A stretch of DNA of 45,017 nt from JBOGXB01 sp050694215 (GTDB taxonomy: Bacteria; Actinomycetota; CADDZG01; WHSQ01). A model generated the notes under the pieces. That model made no database searches and had not been told where the DNA came from. It was given only the letters and a program-made list of their open reading frames with translations. Made by a program: the position numbers and the translations under genes. Shown one piece after another: positions 17,540 through 24,747 of the stretch (position 1 is the stretch's first letter; each line of letters begins with the position of its first letter). The stretch lies in the NCBI GenBank assembly GCA_050694215.1, contig JBOGXB010000008.1, positions 1 to 45,017 of the forward strand, read 5' to 3'.

Positions 17540-19102
17540 CTACCCCGGATCCTTGCTAGTCGCCGGCTGTGGATCGAGATCCTCCTCGGTCTCGGATCGT
17601 TCGCTCGACAGCTCGTGCTTCGCGATACGACCGGTCGGCGTGTGAGGAAGTTCCGCGACGACCTCGAAGTAGCGCGGCACCTTGAACGGCGCGATTCTCT
17701 CGGCCACGAAGTCGCGTAGTTCGGTCATCGTGACACCTGCTCCCTCACCCACAGCGACGAACGCCTTGATCTCTTCCTCCGATAGCTCGGACGGTACTCC
17801 GATAACTGCCGCCTCGGTCACGGCCGGATGGGCTTCGAGGGCAGCTTCGACCTCGAGTGGCGACAGGTTCTCGCCCCTCCGGCGGATCAGCTCCTTCTTG
17901 CGGCCGACGAAGCTGTAGATGCCATCCTCGTCGACGCTCACGAGGTCTCCGGTTCGAAGCCAGCCGTCCGAAAGAACCTTTTGGCTCTCCTCGGGCATGC
18001 CGAAGTAACCCAACATGACCGCGGGGTTCTTGAGCTCGAGCTCCCCCACCTCGCCCAGGCCGACCTCACGCGCATCGTGCATCACCCTCGCCTCGTTGAT
18101 CACCCCCATCGCCGGGTGCTGCCGAACGCTGCCCAGGGTGCCGAAGGGCCGCGTCCCCTTCCTCCAAATCAGTCCGTAGGGGCTTTCCGAGAGCGCGTAG
18201 CCGCAGACGATCTCCAATCCAAAGCGGCGCTCGATCTCGAGGTGGCGCTCCCTCGTGGGGGCCGGACCTGTGTAGCAGAGCCTCAGCGGGTTGTCGGCGT
18301 CGTCACCGCGTTCCGGCTGGCGCATAAGGATCTCGAGCATGGCACCGATCGCGTTGAACTCCGTCGCGCCGTAGCGACGCGCCCAGTTGATGAACCGGCT
18401 GCCGGAGAACCGCGGCAACAGGACGAGACCGGCCCGCGCGGCCACCGAACCGAGGATCGAGTAGGCCGGGGCATTGATGTGGAACAGCGGCAGAGATGTC
18501 ATCAGGCGGTCGTCCTCAGTTAGCCCCATCCAGAACGGGAAGCCCTCTCCCGCCATGGCGTAGGCGCGCTGGGTCTGCATTACGAGCTTGGAGCGGCCGG
18601 TGGTCCCTGAGGTAGGGATCATGACGGCGACGTCGTCCGAGCGCGCCGCCGCGGGTGCGGCGGTGACGGTCGCGGTCACGAGATCCTCCGCCAGCGCGAT
18701 GCGCACATCCGGCGCAGCCGCGGGGACGCAGTCCTCGACGAGCCCGCGCAACTGCCCATCGGTGACCACGACAGGAGGGAGCACTTGCTCCGCAAGGCCA
18801 ACGAGCTCCGCCTTGCTGCTCTGGGGGTTGACGGGAATGAGGATCGCCCCCAGTCGCATCACCGCGAGCCATGTGAACAGGTACTCGGGCGAGTTTCGGG
18901 TCGTCGCGAGCACATGAGTCTCGCGAGCGACGCCGAGATCGGCAAGGGCCGCTGCCGCCGCGATGATGCGGTCGTGGGCCTGCTCGTAGGTGTAGGTGAG
19001 GTCCTCGTACCGCAGCCACGTCTTCGAGGCCGCATGCTCCACCGCCGACTCGAACAGATCGGGGATCGTGAGCAGTGTGGCTCGCCGCCCCTTCGAGCTC
19101 AT
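17540..19102 (-). CDS. AMP-forming acyl-CoA ligase, CaiC-like
   Basis: A 520-residue ANL-superfamily ligase that activates a carboxylic acid with ATP and CoA. Motifs are the P-loop TSGTTGRSK, LFHINAPAYS, GYALSES, DGWLRTGDL, the hinge GRKKELIRRRGENLSPLEVE and the catalytic lysine in PTGRIAKHEL. It most resembles carnitine/crotonobetaine-CoA ligases, but the substrate cannot be read from sequence. ATG 19102 was chosen because homology begins at LLTIPDLFESAV just after it. It overlaps the stop of the upstream unknown ORF as ATGA. The citryl-CoA lyase-like, aconitase-like and flavoprotein genes follow on the same strand, which suggests the substrate might be a di- or tricarboxylate. Confidence 0.9.
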   Translation of the reverse strand: MSSKGRRATLLTIPDLFESAVEHAASKTWLRYEDLTYTYEQAHDRIIAAAAALADLGVARETHVLATTRNSPEYLFTWLAVMRLGAILIPVNPQSSKAELVGLAEQVLPPVVVTDGQLRGLVEDCVPAAAPDVRIALAEDLVTATVTAAPAAARSDDVAVMIPTSGTTGRSKLVMQTQRAYAMAGEGFPFWMGLTEDDRLMTSLPLFHINAPAYSILGSVAARAGLVLLPRFSGSRFINWARRYGATEFNAIGAMLEILMRQPERGDDADNPLRLCYTGPAPTRERHLEIERRFGLEIVCGYALSESPYGLIWRKGTRPFGTLGSVRQHPAMGVINEARVMHDAREVGLGEVGELELKNPAVMLGYFGMPEESQKVLSDGWLRTGDLVSVDEDGIYSFVGRKKELIRRRGENLSPLEVEAALEAHPAVTEAAVIGVPSELSEEEIKAFVAVGEGAGVTMTELRDFVAERIAPFKVPRYFEVVAELPHTPTGRIAKHELSSERSETEEDLDPQPATSKDPG

Positions 19103-19557
19103 CGTGGTCCGGCGCATTCCATGTGGGATAGACCTTGAGGGTGGACCGACACCACATCGACGACCAGATGAGACGCCTCGTCTTGGCGCGGTGGCTGACC
19201 ACGCGTGTAACCGACGAGGTTGGAGGAACCGTGCCGGCCGATGCGTCTCCAGAGAGCCTTGAAGAGCTGGCATCGCGTCTGGATCCAGCCGTCGGCAATA
19301 GGCTGCCTGTTGCAGAAGTGCGCTTCGCCCCGCCCTACCCAGGTCGCATCGTTGAGGACGCGACCCATCGAAGTCGTCTCGTACTGGAATGCTCCGTCGA
19401 TGTCGACGAGGTGCCTCTCGGCGTCGTCCTCACTGTACTCATCGCAGGGCGACGACCGGAGGTATCCATCGCTCCACCGAGCGCTCGGGCGCCGCGTGGG
19501 GAGGACTGAGCAAGGGATCCAGCCGGCCGAGACCCAACTAGTCGCGGGTTCAGGCAC
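19099..19557 (-). CDS. Unidentified ORF between the HxlR and acyl-CoA ligase genes
   Basis: The 19103-19549 stretch has no recognisable gene. A minus-strand frame from GTG 19557 gives about 152 residues, and its TGA overlaps the ligase ATG as ATGA, the usual sign of translational coupling. Between roughly 19230 and 19440 third positions are about 80 percent G/C by hand count, and the peptide there (VDIDGAFQYET, GRGEAHFCNRQPIADGW) looks protein-like. Both ends are less convincing. The competing plus-strand frame 19141-19509 (122 residues) has about 66 percent G/C at third positions. I recognise no family for either. The start is weak, so this could be a decayed gene. Confidence 0.35.
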   Translation of the reverse strand: MPEPATSWVSAGWIPCSVLPTRRPSARWSDGYLRSSPCDEYSEDDAERHLVDIDGAFQYETTSMGRVLNDATWVGRGEAHFCNRQPIADGWIQTRCQLFKALWRRIGRHGSSNLVGYTRGQPPRQDEASHLVVDVVSVHPQGLSHMECAGPR

Positions 19558-19927
19558 TCTCGGCGTGCGCATCCGGCGATACCGCCGCACCCAATGCTTC
19601 CTCGGAAGGAGCCACCCACTCGTGCGCCCACTGCTCGACCTCGGCGATCGCACGCTCCAGTGCGCGCCCCTTGTCCGTCAGCTCGTAGCTCACGCTCACC
19701 GGCTGCGTCGGCTCGACGCGCCTGATCACTAAGCCCTCTCTCTCGAGCTCCTTCAGCCGCATCGAGAGCGAACGGTCGGATATATCGGGGACGTGGGCGG
19801 AGATCTGAGAGAACCGGCTCGGTCGATCCAACAATGCGCGAAGGATCGTGCCACTCCAGCGTTTCCCCACCAATTCGATCGCCTTCTGGAAGTGCGGACA
19901 GAAGGAATCACGCGCACCGGGCTCCAT
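19550..19927 (-). CDS. HxlR-family transcriptional regulator with redox-type N-terminal Cys
   Basis: A 125-residue winged-helix regulator. The core GKRWSGTILRALL, SDRSLSMRLKELEREGLV and YELTDKGRAL is diagnostic of HxlR. The protein starts with SFCPHF, placing C10 where YodB and related quinone or electrophile sensors carry their reactive cysteine. The gene begins 2 bp after the ring-cleaving dioxygenase stop, so the two form an operon. It very likely controls that operon and the divergent gene through the inverted repeat at 20905-20919. Redox sensing is inferred from the Cys position and the dioxygenase neighbour, not demonstrated. Confidence 0.92.
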   Translation of the reverse strand: MEPGARDSFCPHFQKAIELVGKRWSGTILRALLDRPSRFSQISAHVPDISDRSLSMRLKELEREGLVIRRVEPTQPVSVSYELTDKGRALERAIAEVEQWAHEWVAPSEEALGAAVSPDAHAESA

Positions 19928-19929
19928 GG

Positions 19930-20856
19930 CTAGCGGCTGAGGGCCTCGGCCCTGGGATCCGGCAACGGCGTCAGCTGCTTCTCGAGCTCCTCCCGCAGGT
20001 GCTGGTAGTTCGGGGGCAGCGCGAGCGCCTGGCCCAGGCTCTCGATCGGCTCGTCCACATCGAAGCCGGGCCCCAACGTCGCGATCTCGAACAGCACGCC
20101 CGATGGCTCACGGAAGTAGATGGACTTGAAGTAGTAGCGATCGATGATCGGGGTCACATCCATCCCGGCGGCGACGACTCGGCTCCTCCATTCTTCGTGT
20201 TCGTCCATGGGGCAGGCCCACGCCACGTGGTGGACCGTCCCCGCCCCCTGAACGCCGGGAGCGCTTGGAGGCTCGTCGTAGACGTAGAACGAGCCGCGGC
20301 GATCCCCCCTGGCCGTCCACGAGGAATCCGAGTCGCGTGAGAAGTTGAGCGTCGAGCCGAGCAGCTCCGCGCTCGCACCGGGATCGTCCGTGTAGGCGCG
20401 CACACCGTCGAAGCCACCAAGCGCATACTCCTCGGGTATGTCGGGATGACGCGCGCGCAGAGGCTCATCGGTCGTGTCGACGACCGCGAGCTCGAGGCCC
20501 AGGCCCTCGGGGTCCTCGAAGCGAAGCCGCCCGTCGTCGCGCGTCGCGTCGAAGCCCTGCGATGCGAGGCGCTTCTCCCAGAAGTCGAGCGCCTCATTCG
20601 AGGCGACCCGCCAGGTGATGCGATGGATCATGCCGGCACCTGCTCGGCCCCTCTCGGCCCCCGGGTACTCGAAGAAGGTGATGTCGGAGCCCGCCCCGCC
20701 CTTTTCGTCGGCGTAGAAGAGGTGATAGATCGTCGGAACGTCCTGGTTCACAGATCTCTTGACCAGCCTCAGACCCAGTGTCCCGGCGTAGAACCTCACG
20801 TTTCCGGGAGCGTCTCCGGTAATGCAGGTCACGTGATGGATCCCGTCCAGTTTCAT
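19930..20856 (-). CDS. Ring-cleaving dioxygenase of the VOC superfamily
   Basis: A 308-residue protein with two glyoxalase/VOC modules (about 1-150 and 155-300). Typical metal-ligand positions are H8 in GIHHVT, a His in GTVHHVAWA and a Glu in GVLFEIAT. The family includes hydroquinone/catechol-cleaving enzymes such as MhqO-like proteins, which open aromatic rings using Fe(II) and O2. ATG 20856 has GGGAGGCGAT directly upstream; the longer frame to 20922 is non-homologous. It shares an operon with the HxlR regulator downstream and is divergent from a maleylpyruvate-isomerase-like gene. This is the arrangement of a quinone or aromatic stress-response locus. Confidence 0.9.
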   Translation of the reverse strand: MKLDGIHHVTCITGDAPGNVRFYAGTLGLRLVKRSVNQDVPTIYHLFYADEKGGAGSDITFFEYPGAERGRAGAGMIHRITWRVASNEALDFWEKRLASQGFDATRDDGRLRFEDPEGLGLELAVVDTTDEPLRARHPDIPEEYALGGFDGVRAYTDDPGASAELLGSTLNFSRDSDSSWTARGDRRGSFYVYDEPPSAPGVQGAGTVHHVAWACPMDEHEEWRSRVVAAGMDVTPIIDRYYFKSIYFREPSGVLFEIATLGPGFDVDEPIESLGQALALPPNYQHLREELEKQLTPLPDPRAEALSR

Positions 20857-20904
20857 ATCGCCTCCCGACGCTCTGCACGCTCCCGAGACCACGGTCGAGG
20901 AGCA

Positions 20905-20919
20905 CTTACCACTTGTAAG
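20905..20919. promoter_or_regulatory. Candidate HxlR operator in a divergent promoter
   Basis: CTTAC-CACTT-GTAAG is a perfect 5-bp inverted repeat with a 5-nt centre, of the TTAC...GTAA type used by HxlR-family regulators. It lies in the 138-bp gap between the dioxygenase start (20856) and the divergent gene (20995). A TATAAC hexamer at 20924-20929 is a plausible -10 for the rightward gene, so a bound repressor would cover the promoter. Seen in sequence; function inferred. Confidence 0.5.
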
Positions 20920-20994
20920 CAACTATAACCAGTGGAAGAATACTCTCGGCGCAATCCGGATGGAACGGCGGGAACGGCAACGGAGGGAGGAGCG

Positions 20995-21837
20995 ATGGCC
21001 ACGGACCAGGGCGTCTCTCGGGAGCAATGGGATGCAACCAACTTCGCAGCCAAGGACAACCTGTTGCGAGTTGTACGCGAGGAGGCCGAGAGCTTCTTCG
21101 CGCTCGCCGAGGTCCCCGAGAACTGGCAGTCGCCAACGACCTCGGGCCACTGGCAGGTCCGCGACCTGGTCGGACACCTCGTCGACACCACCGAGGGCTA
21201 CCTCGAGCGCTTCGAGACCACTCGAGGCGGGGATACGGCAGAAGCGCTGGCACCGATCACGGAGATGGCACACACGGCGGACAAGCGAGCGCTCGAGCTC
21301 CGAAAGGTCCCGCGCGAGGAGTTGCTGGCGCGACTTCACGACGCCTTCGGGCGGGCGATGAAGATGTTCGAGGAGGTCAACGAGCAGGACTGGGGAGGAT
21401 TCATGGTGACCCACGCCTACATGGGTCCCGTGCCCGCGTTCTTCTACCCCATCGGTCAGCTCATGGACTACGGCGTCCACAGCTGGGACGTTCGTGAGGG
21501 TTTGGACATGGCTCACTTCATGAGCCCCGACGCAGCCGATCTCCTCGTTCCCTTCATGTTCTTGCTGTGGCAGGCGACCGTCGACACCTCCCGCCTGGAG
21601 GGCGGCGATCTGGACGTCGCCGTACGGGTCTCGGGGCGTAACGGCGGCACCTACCGGGTGAAGGTCACCGGTGAGGGGATGGCCTACGAGATGGGTTCGG
21701 AGGAAGGTGCGCAGATCGTGCTCGACTTCGATCCTGCGAGCCTCGTGCTGACGGCCTTCGGGCGGGCGCGATCGGGAACCCCTTACGGCGACACGGACGC
21801 GGCGCGCCGGTTCGCGGGACTGTTCTTCCGGATCTAG
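20995..21837 (+). CDS. Maleylpyruvate isomerase-like (DinB/MDMPI superfamily) protein
   Basis: A 280-residue protein of the actinobacterial TIGR03083/MDMPI-N type, a four-helix DinB-like domain whose characterised members use mycothiol as cofactor for maleylpyruvate isomerisation. Candidate metal histidines lie in SGHWQVRDLVGHLVD and HSWDVREG. The C-terminal 100 residues form a beta-rich SCP2/MDMPI-C-like domain. ATG 20995 follows GGAGGGAGGAG. Its divergence from a ring-cleaving dioxygenase and an HxlR regulator fits a thiol-dependent step in handling aromatic or quinone ring-fission products. The exact substrate is unknown. Confidence 0.78.
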   Translation: MATDQGVSREQWDATNFAAKDNLLRVVREEAESFFALAEVPENWQSPTTSGHWQVRDLVGHLVDTTEGYLERFETTRGGDTAEALAPITEMAHTADKRALELRKVPREELLARLHDAFGRAMKMFEEVNEQDWGGFMVTHAYMGPVPAFFYPIGQLMDYGVHSWDVREGLDMAHFMSPDAADLLVPFMFLLWQATVDTSRLEGGDLDVAVRVSGRNGGTYRVKVTGEGMAYEMGSEEGAQIVLDFDPASLVLTAFGRARSGTPYGDTDAARRFAGLFFRI

Positions 21838-21857
21838 CTTCGGGGTCCGACCCGTCG

Positions 21858-23378
21858 CTAGAACTCGATCAATGGACCACCGCCGAACTCGTTGGTGACG
21901 AAGTTGATGAAGAAGAACCCGAAGAACACGAAGTTCGCCACCAGGAGCAGGTACCTCCACGGGGAGGGCCGAGCCGCCGGGGGCAGCTTGCTGTTCAGGT
22001 AGATCAACACGAACGGGAACATCAGCGCGCCGAAGTTCGACATGTTCGCGGAGATCAGGATCAACCGAGCCGGCAGGGTCAGATGGATGATGATCGAGAT
22101 GACGACCGCGAGCAGGATCATGAACGGGTAATAGAGCCTGCGAGGGTCTCCGCCAATCATCTCCCTCAGCCTAGGGCTGGTCGCGTTCACCGCGTCGACG
22201 AAGTTGCGGGTCAGGGCCTCGAAGATCCCGAGCTGGGTGCTGAAGAGGATGAAGACACCGACGATCAGGGCAACGAAGAAGAGGAATCGGGAGTACTCCT
22301 GCTCGAGGATGTTGGCCGCGTAGGTGGGGATGTTCTCCTCCGTGGGAGCCTGCCCCGACAACAGAGCCAGGTGCCGGATCAGGATCGTGGGCAGGAGCAT
22401 CCCGATGATGGCGAACACGAAGAAGACGCCCCAGATGTCGATCGTGAGGAAGTGCGTCCAACGCCGCCACAGAGCGCGGTTCTTCTCGTCGTCGGGGAAC
22501 GTGACTCCGACATCCAGGACCTCCTTCTTCTCCCCCCGCGCGCCGGCGAGGAAGCCGACGCGGTGGCCCATCCCGTAGCCCTTGTCCCGGTAGTGGTTCA
22601 TCAGGTACCAGTTCAGCCCGGAGGCGAGGGCCGTGAAACCTGCCAGACCTCCGAGCAAGGTCGCGTCCGTGCCTTCCGGTGGCAAGGCGGGGGTGACGAA
22701 GCCGGTGATCCCGTCCCACCAGACCTCGCCCGGGACGATGAAGATGTCGACCAGCAACAGGAAGACGATGATGGACCCGACCAGGAACCAGTTCGTGAGC
22801 TCGAGCGCTCTCGAGATCCGGCGCGCCAGAAAAGTCAGTAGGAAGACGACTCCGATCAAGAACATGGCCGCGTTGCGGGTCATCTGCAGGTCCGCCTCGG
22901 TCGGCAGCTCGCCGTCGATGAGGACGAAGAGTCCCTGCCCTGCTGCAGCGGCCCACCCTCCCAGGATGAATGCAGCGAAGAAGGCGATCAACGAGAACGG
23001 GATCCAGAAGAAAAAGCCGGGAGGGACGCGGCCGAAGCCCACTATGGGCACCTCGCCGGTGGCCATCACGTAGCGAGCGATCTCGTAGTTGTAGAACGCC
23101 TGCAGCAGCGCCGACAGGAGAATCACCCAGCCCAGTCCCTCGAAGCCGCTCCCCCCAACCGCCAGGGGGCCAAGGAGCCACTCACCGCTGCCGATGGAGA
23201 CCCCCAGCGCGATCAGGCTGGGACCGACGGCGAACTTGATCGTTTCTTTGAAACGGATCCTGGGGACCTTGAAGACCTCTTCGGGGGTGGGGAGGTCCAT
23301 CACCTCCAGGGGCGGGCGGCTGACCCCGAGCTCGTAGGTCCCCCGGCTCTGTTCGGCCACTACGTCGGACGTGCTCAT
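21858..23378 (-). CDS. SLC11/Nramp-related transporter lacking the DPGN motif
   Basis: A 506-residue membrane protein with about 11-12 helices and an Nramp-like fold, read from TM1 (GPSLIALGVSIGSGEWLLGP) and general layout. In true Mn/Fe Nramp proteins TM1 carries DPGN and TM6 carries MPHN; here the TM1 position reads GSGE and no MPHN is present (TM6 area GLNWYLMNHYRDKG). Substrate is therefore probably not the classical Mn2+/Fe2+ set. The start is ATG 23378 behind GGGAGGGG. The N-terminal 45 residues are a soluble tail. It is convergent with the MDMPI-like gene and divergent from the antiporter gene; no regulator is linked. Confidence 0.75.
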   Translation of the reverse strand: MSTSDVVAEQSRGTYELGVSRPPLEVMDLPTPEEVFKVPRIRFKETIKFAVGPSLIALGVSIGSGEWLLGPLAVGGSGFEGLGWVILLSALLQAFYNYEIARYVMATGEVPIVGFGRVPPGFFFWIPFSLIAFFAAFILGGWAAAAGQGLFVLIDGELPTEADLQMTRNAAMFLIGVVFLLTFLARRISRALELTNWFLVGSIIVFLLLVDIFIVPGEVWWDGITGFVTPALPPEGTDATLLGGLAGFTALASGLNWYLMNHYRDKGYGMGHRVGFLAGARGEKKEVLDVGVTFPDDEKNRALWRRWTHFLTIDIWGVFFVFAIIGMLLPTILIRHLALLSGQAPTEENIPTYAANILEQEYSRFLFFVALIVGVFILFSTQLGIFEALTRNFVDAVNATSPRLREMIGGDPRRLYYPFMILLAVVISIIIHLTLPARLILISANMSNFGALMFPFVLIYLNSKLPPAARPSPWRYLLLVANFVFFGFFFINFVTNEFGGGPLIEF

Positions 23379-23520
23379 AGCGCCCCTCCCATCCCTTTCC
23401 CCAGAAAAACCCCACAGGGCTTACCAGAGTGTTGCGACATAGGCAAGCCGCACCCGGGTTCAGCCTCGGCGAGGGGTCTGTGTCGCGTCCTTCGAGAGAC
23501 CACCGGGGGATGGGTAGCGT

Positions 23521-24732
23521 ATGGAGGTGAGCCCGGAGCGCGTACTCCTCGACGTCTTCCTCATCTTCGCCGCGGCAAAGGTCGCGGGAGAGGTCTTCGA
23601 GCGCCTCCGCCAGCCCCCGGTCATCGGCGAGCTGCTCGTGGGCATCGTCCTCGGCCCCCACGCGTTCGGGCTGATCGGCCACACCCAGGTCCACGAGGTG
23701 CTGCAGGAACTCGGCGCGATCGTGCTGCTGTTCATGGTCGGGCTGGACACCGGGCTCGCGGCGATCAGGAGGGTGGGCGCCAGGGCGCTCGCGGTGGGAA
23801 CCGGAGGCATCTTCCTGCCCTTCATCGCCGGGCTGGGCTTCATCTACCTGATCGACGGGTCGCTGGACGAGGCACTGTTCGTCGGAGCCGCGATGGTCGC
23901 GACCTCGGTCGGGATCACGGCCAGGGTGCTCTCGGACCTCGGGGTCGTGGACGCGATAGAGAGCAGGATCATCCTGGCGGCGGCCGTGGTCGACGACATC
24001 CTCGGGCTGTTGCTGCTCGCCGCCGTCAGCGGTCTCACTCGAGGGGAGCTGTCGATACCCGGCCTCACGGCTCTGGCCGTGACCGCGACCGCCTTCGTAG
24101 CTCTCGTCGCGCTGTTCGGCCAGCGTCTGGTTCGGGCCGCCATCCCCCACGTCGATGGCGCGCGTATCCCGCGCGGGCCGCTCGTCTTCGCGCTGACCGT
24201 GTGCCTGGGTCTGTCCGCGCTGGCCGGCGCCATCGGGCTCGCCGCCATCATCGGCGCCTTCCTCGCGGGCATGGCCTTCTCGGACCTCCCCCGCAGCTGG
24301 AAACTCGAGGAACAGGTGGATCCCGTCTACCAGCTGCTGGTCCCGTTCTTCTTCGTCGTCACCGGCTCGCTCGTCGACCCGGGAGCGCTCCTAGAGCCGT
24401 CGAGCCTCGGGATGGTCGCCGGGATCACAGCCCTTGCGGTCGCCGGAAAGATCCTCGGGTGCGGCGGCGCGGCCTGGGGGATGGGTAGACGCTCCGCTGC
24501 GATCGTCGCCGTGGGCATGGTCCCGCGAGGAGAGGTGGGCATCATCGTCGCGACCGTCGGTCTGTCGAGAGGGATCATCACGAACGAGCTCTACGGAGTG
24601 GTCGTGGCGATGAGCATCATCACGACCCTGATCGCCCCGCCCTTTCTCAAGGCCCTCTTCGCAGGTCGCGCCGCCCGCGAACGACGCGAGAGAGCCGCTC
24701 GAACCGAGGACATCGAGGGCATCGGAGGGTGA
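23521..24732 (+). CDS. CPA2-type cation/proton antiporter
   Basis: A 403-residue integral membrane protein of the CPA2 (KefB/NapA-like) family with about 12 helices. The ion-binding Asp pair of helix 5 is present as AAAVVDDILGLL (D158-D159), and the unwound helix-4 region reads ATSVGITARVL (127-137). It exchanges Na+ or K+ for H+. There is no C-terminal TrkA-N or universal-stress domain; the protein ends in a short Arg-rich tail. ATG 23521 lies about 8 nt after GGGGGATGGG. It is divergent from the Nramp-like gene and convergent with malate synthase (15 bp). Confidence 0.92.
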   Translation: MEVSPERVLLDVFLIFAAAKVAGEVFERLRQPPVIGELLVGIVLGPHAFGLIGHTQVHEVLQELGAIVLLFMVGLDTGLAAIRRVGARALAVGTGGIFLPFIAGLGFIYLIDGSLDEALFVGAAMVATSVGITARVLSDLGVVDAIESRIILAAAVVDDILGLLLLAAVSGLTRGELSIPGLTALAVTATAFVALVALFGQRLVRAAIPHVDGARIPRGPLVFALTVCLGLSALAGAIGLAAIIGAFLAGMAFSDLPRSWKLEEQVDPVYQLLVPFFFVVTGSLVDPGALLEPSSLGMVAGITALAVAGKILGCGGAAWGMGRRSAAIVAVGMVPRGEVGIIVATVGLSRGIITNELYGVVVAMSIITTLIAPPFLKALFAGRAARERRERAARTEDIEGIGG

Positions 24733-24747
24733 GCAGCTCGTGGTGGC

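Noticed and set aside
19141..19509. Plus-strand 122-residue ORF opposite the unknown minus ORF
   Set aside because: Third-position G/C is lower, no ribosome site is evident, and it lacks the ATGA coupling seen on the minus strand. It is kept only as the alternative in the feature entry.
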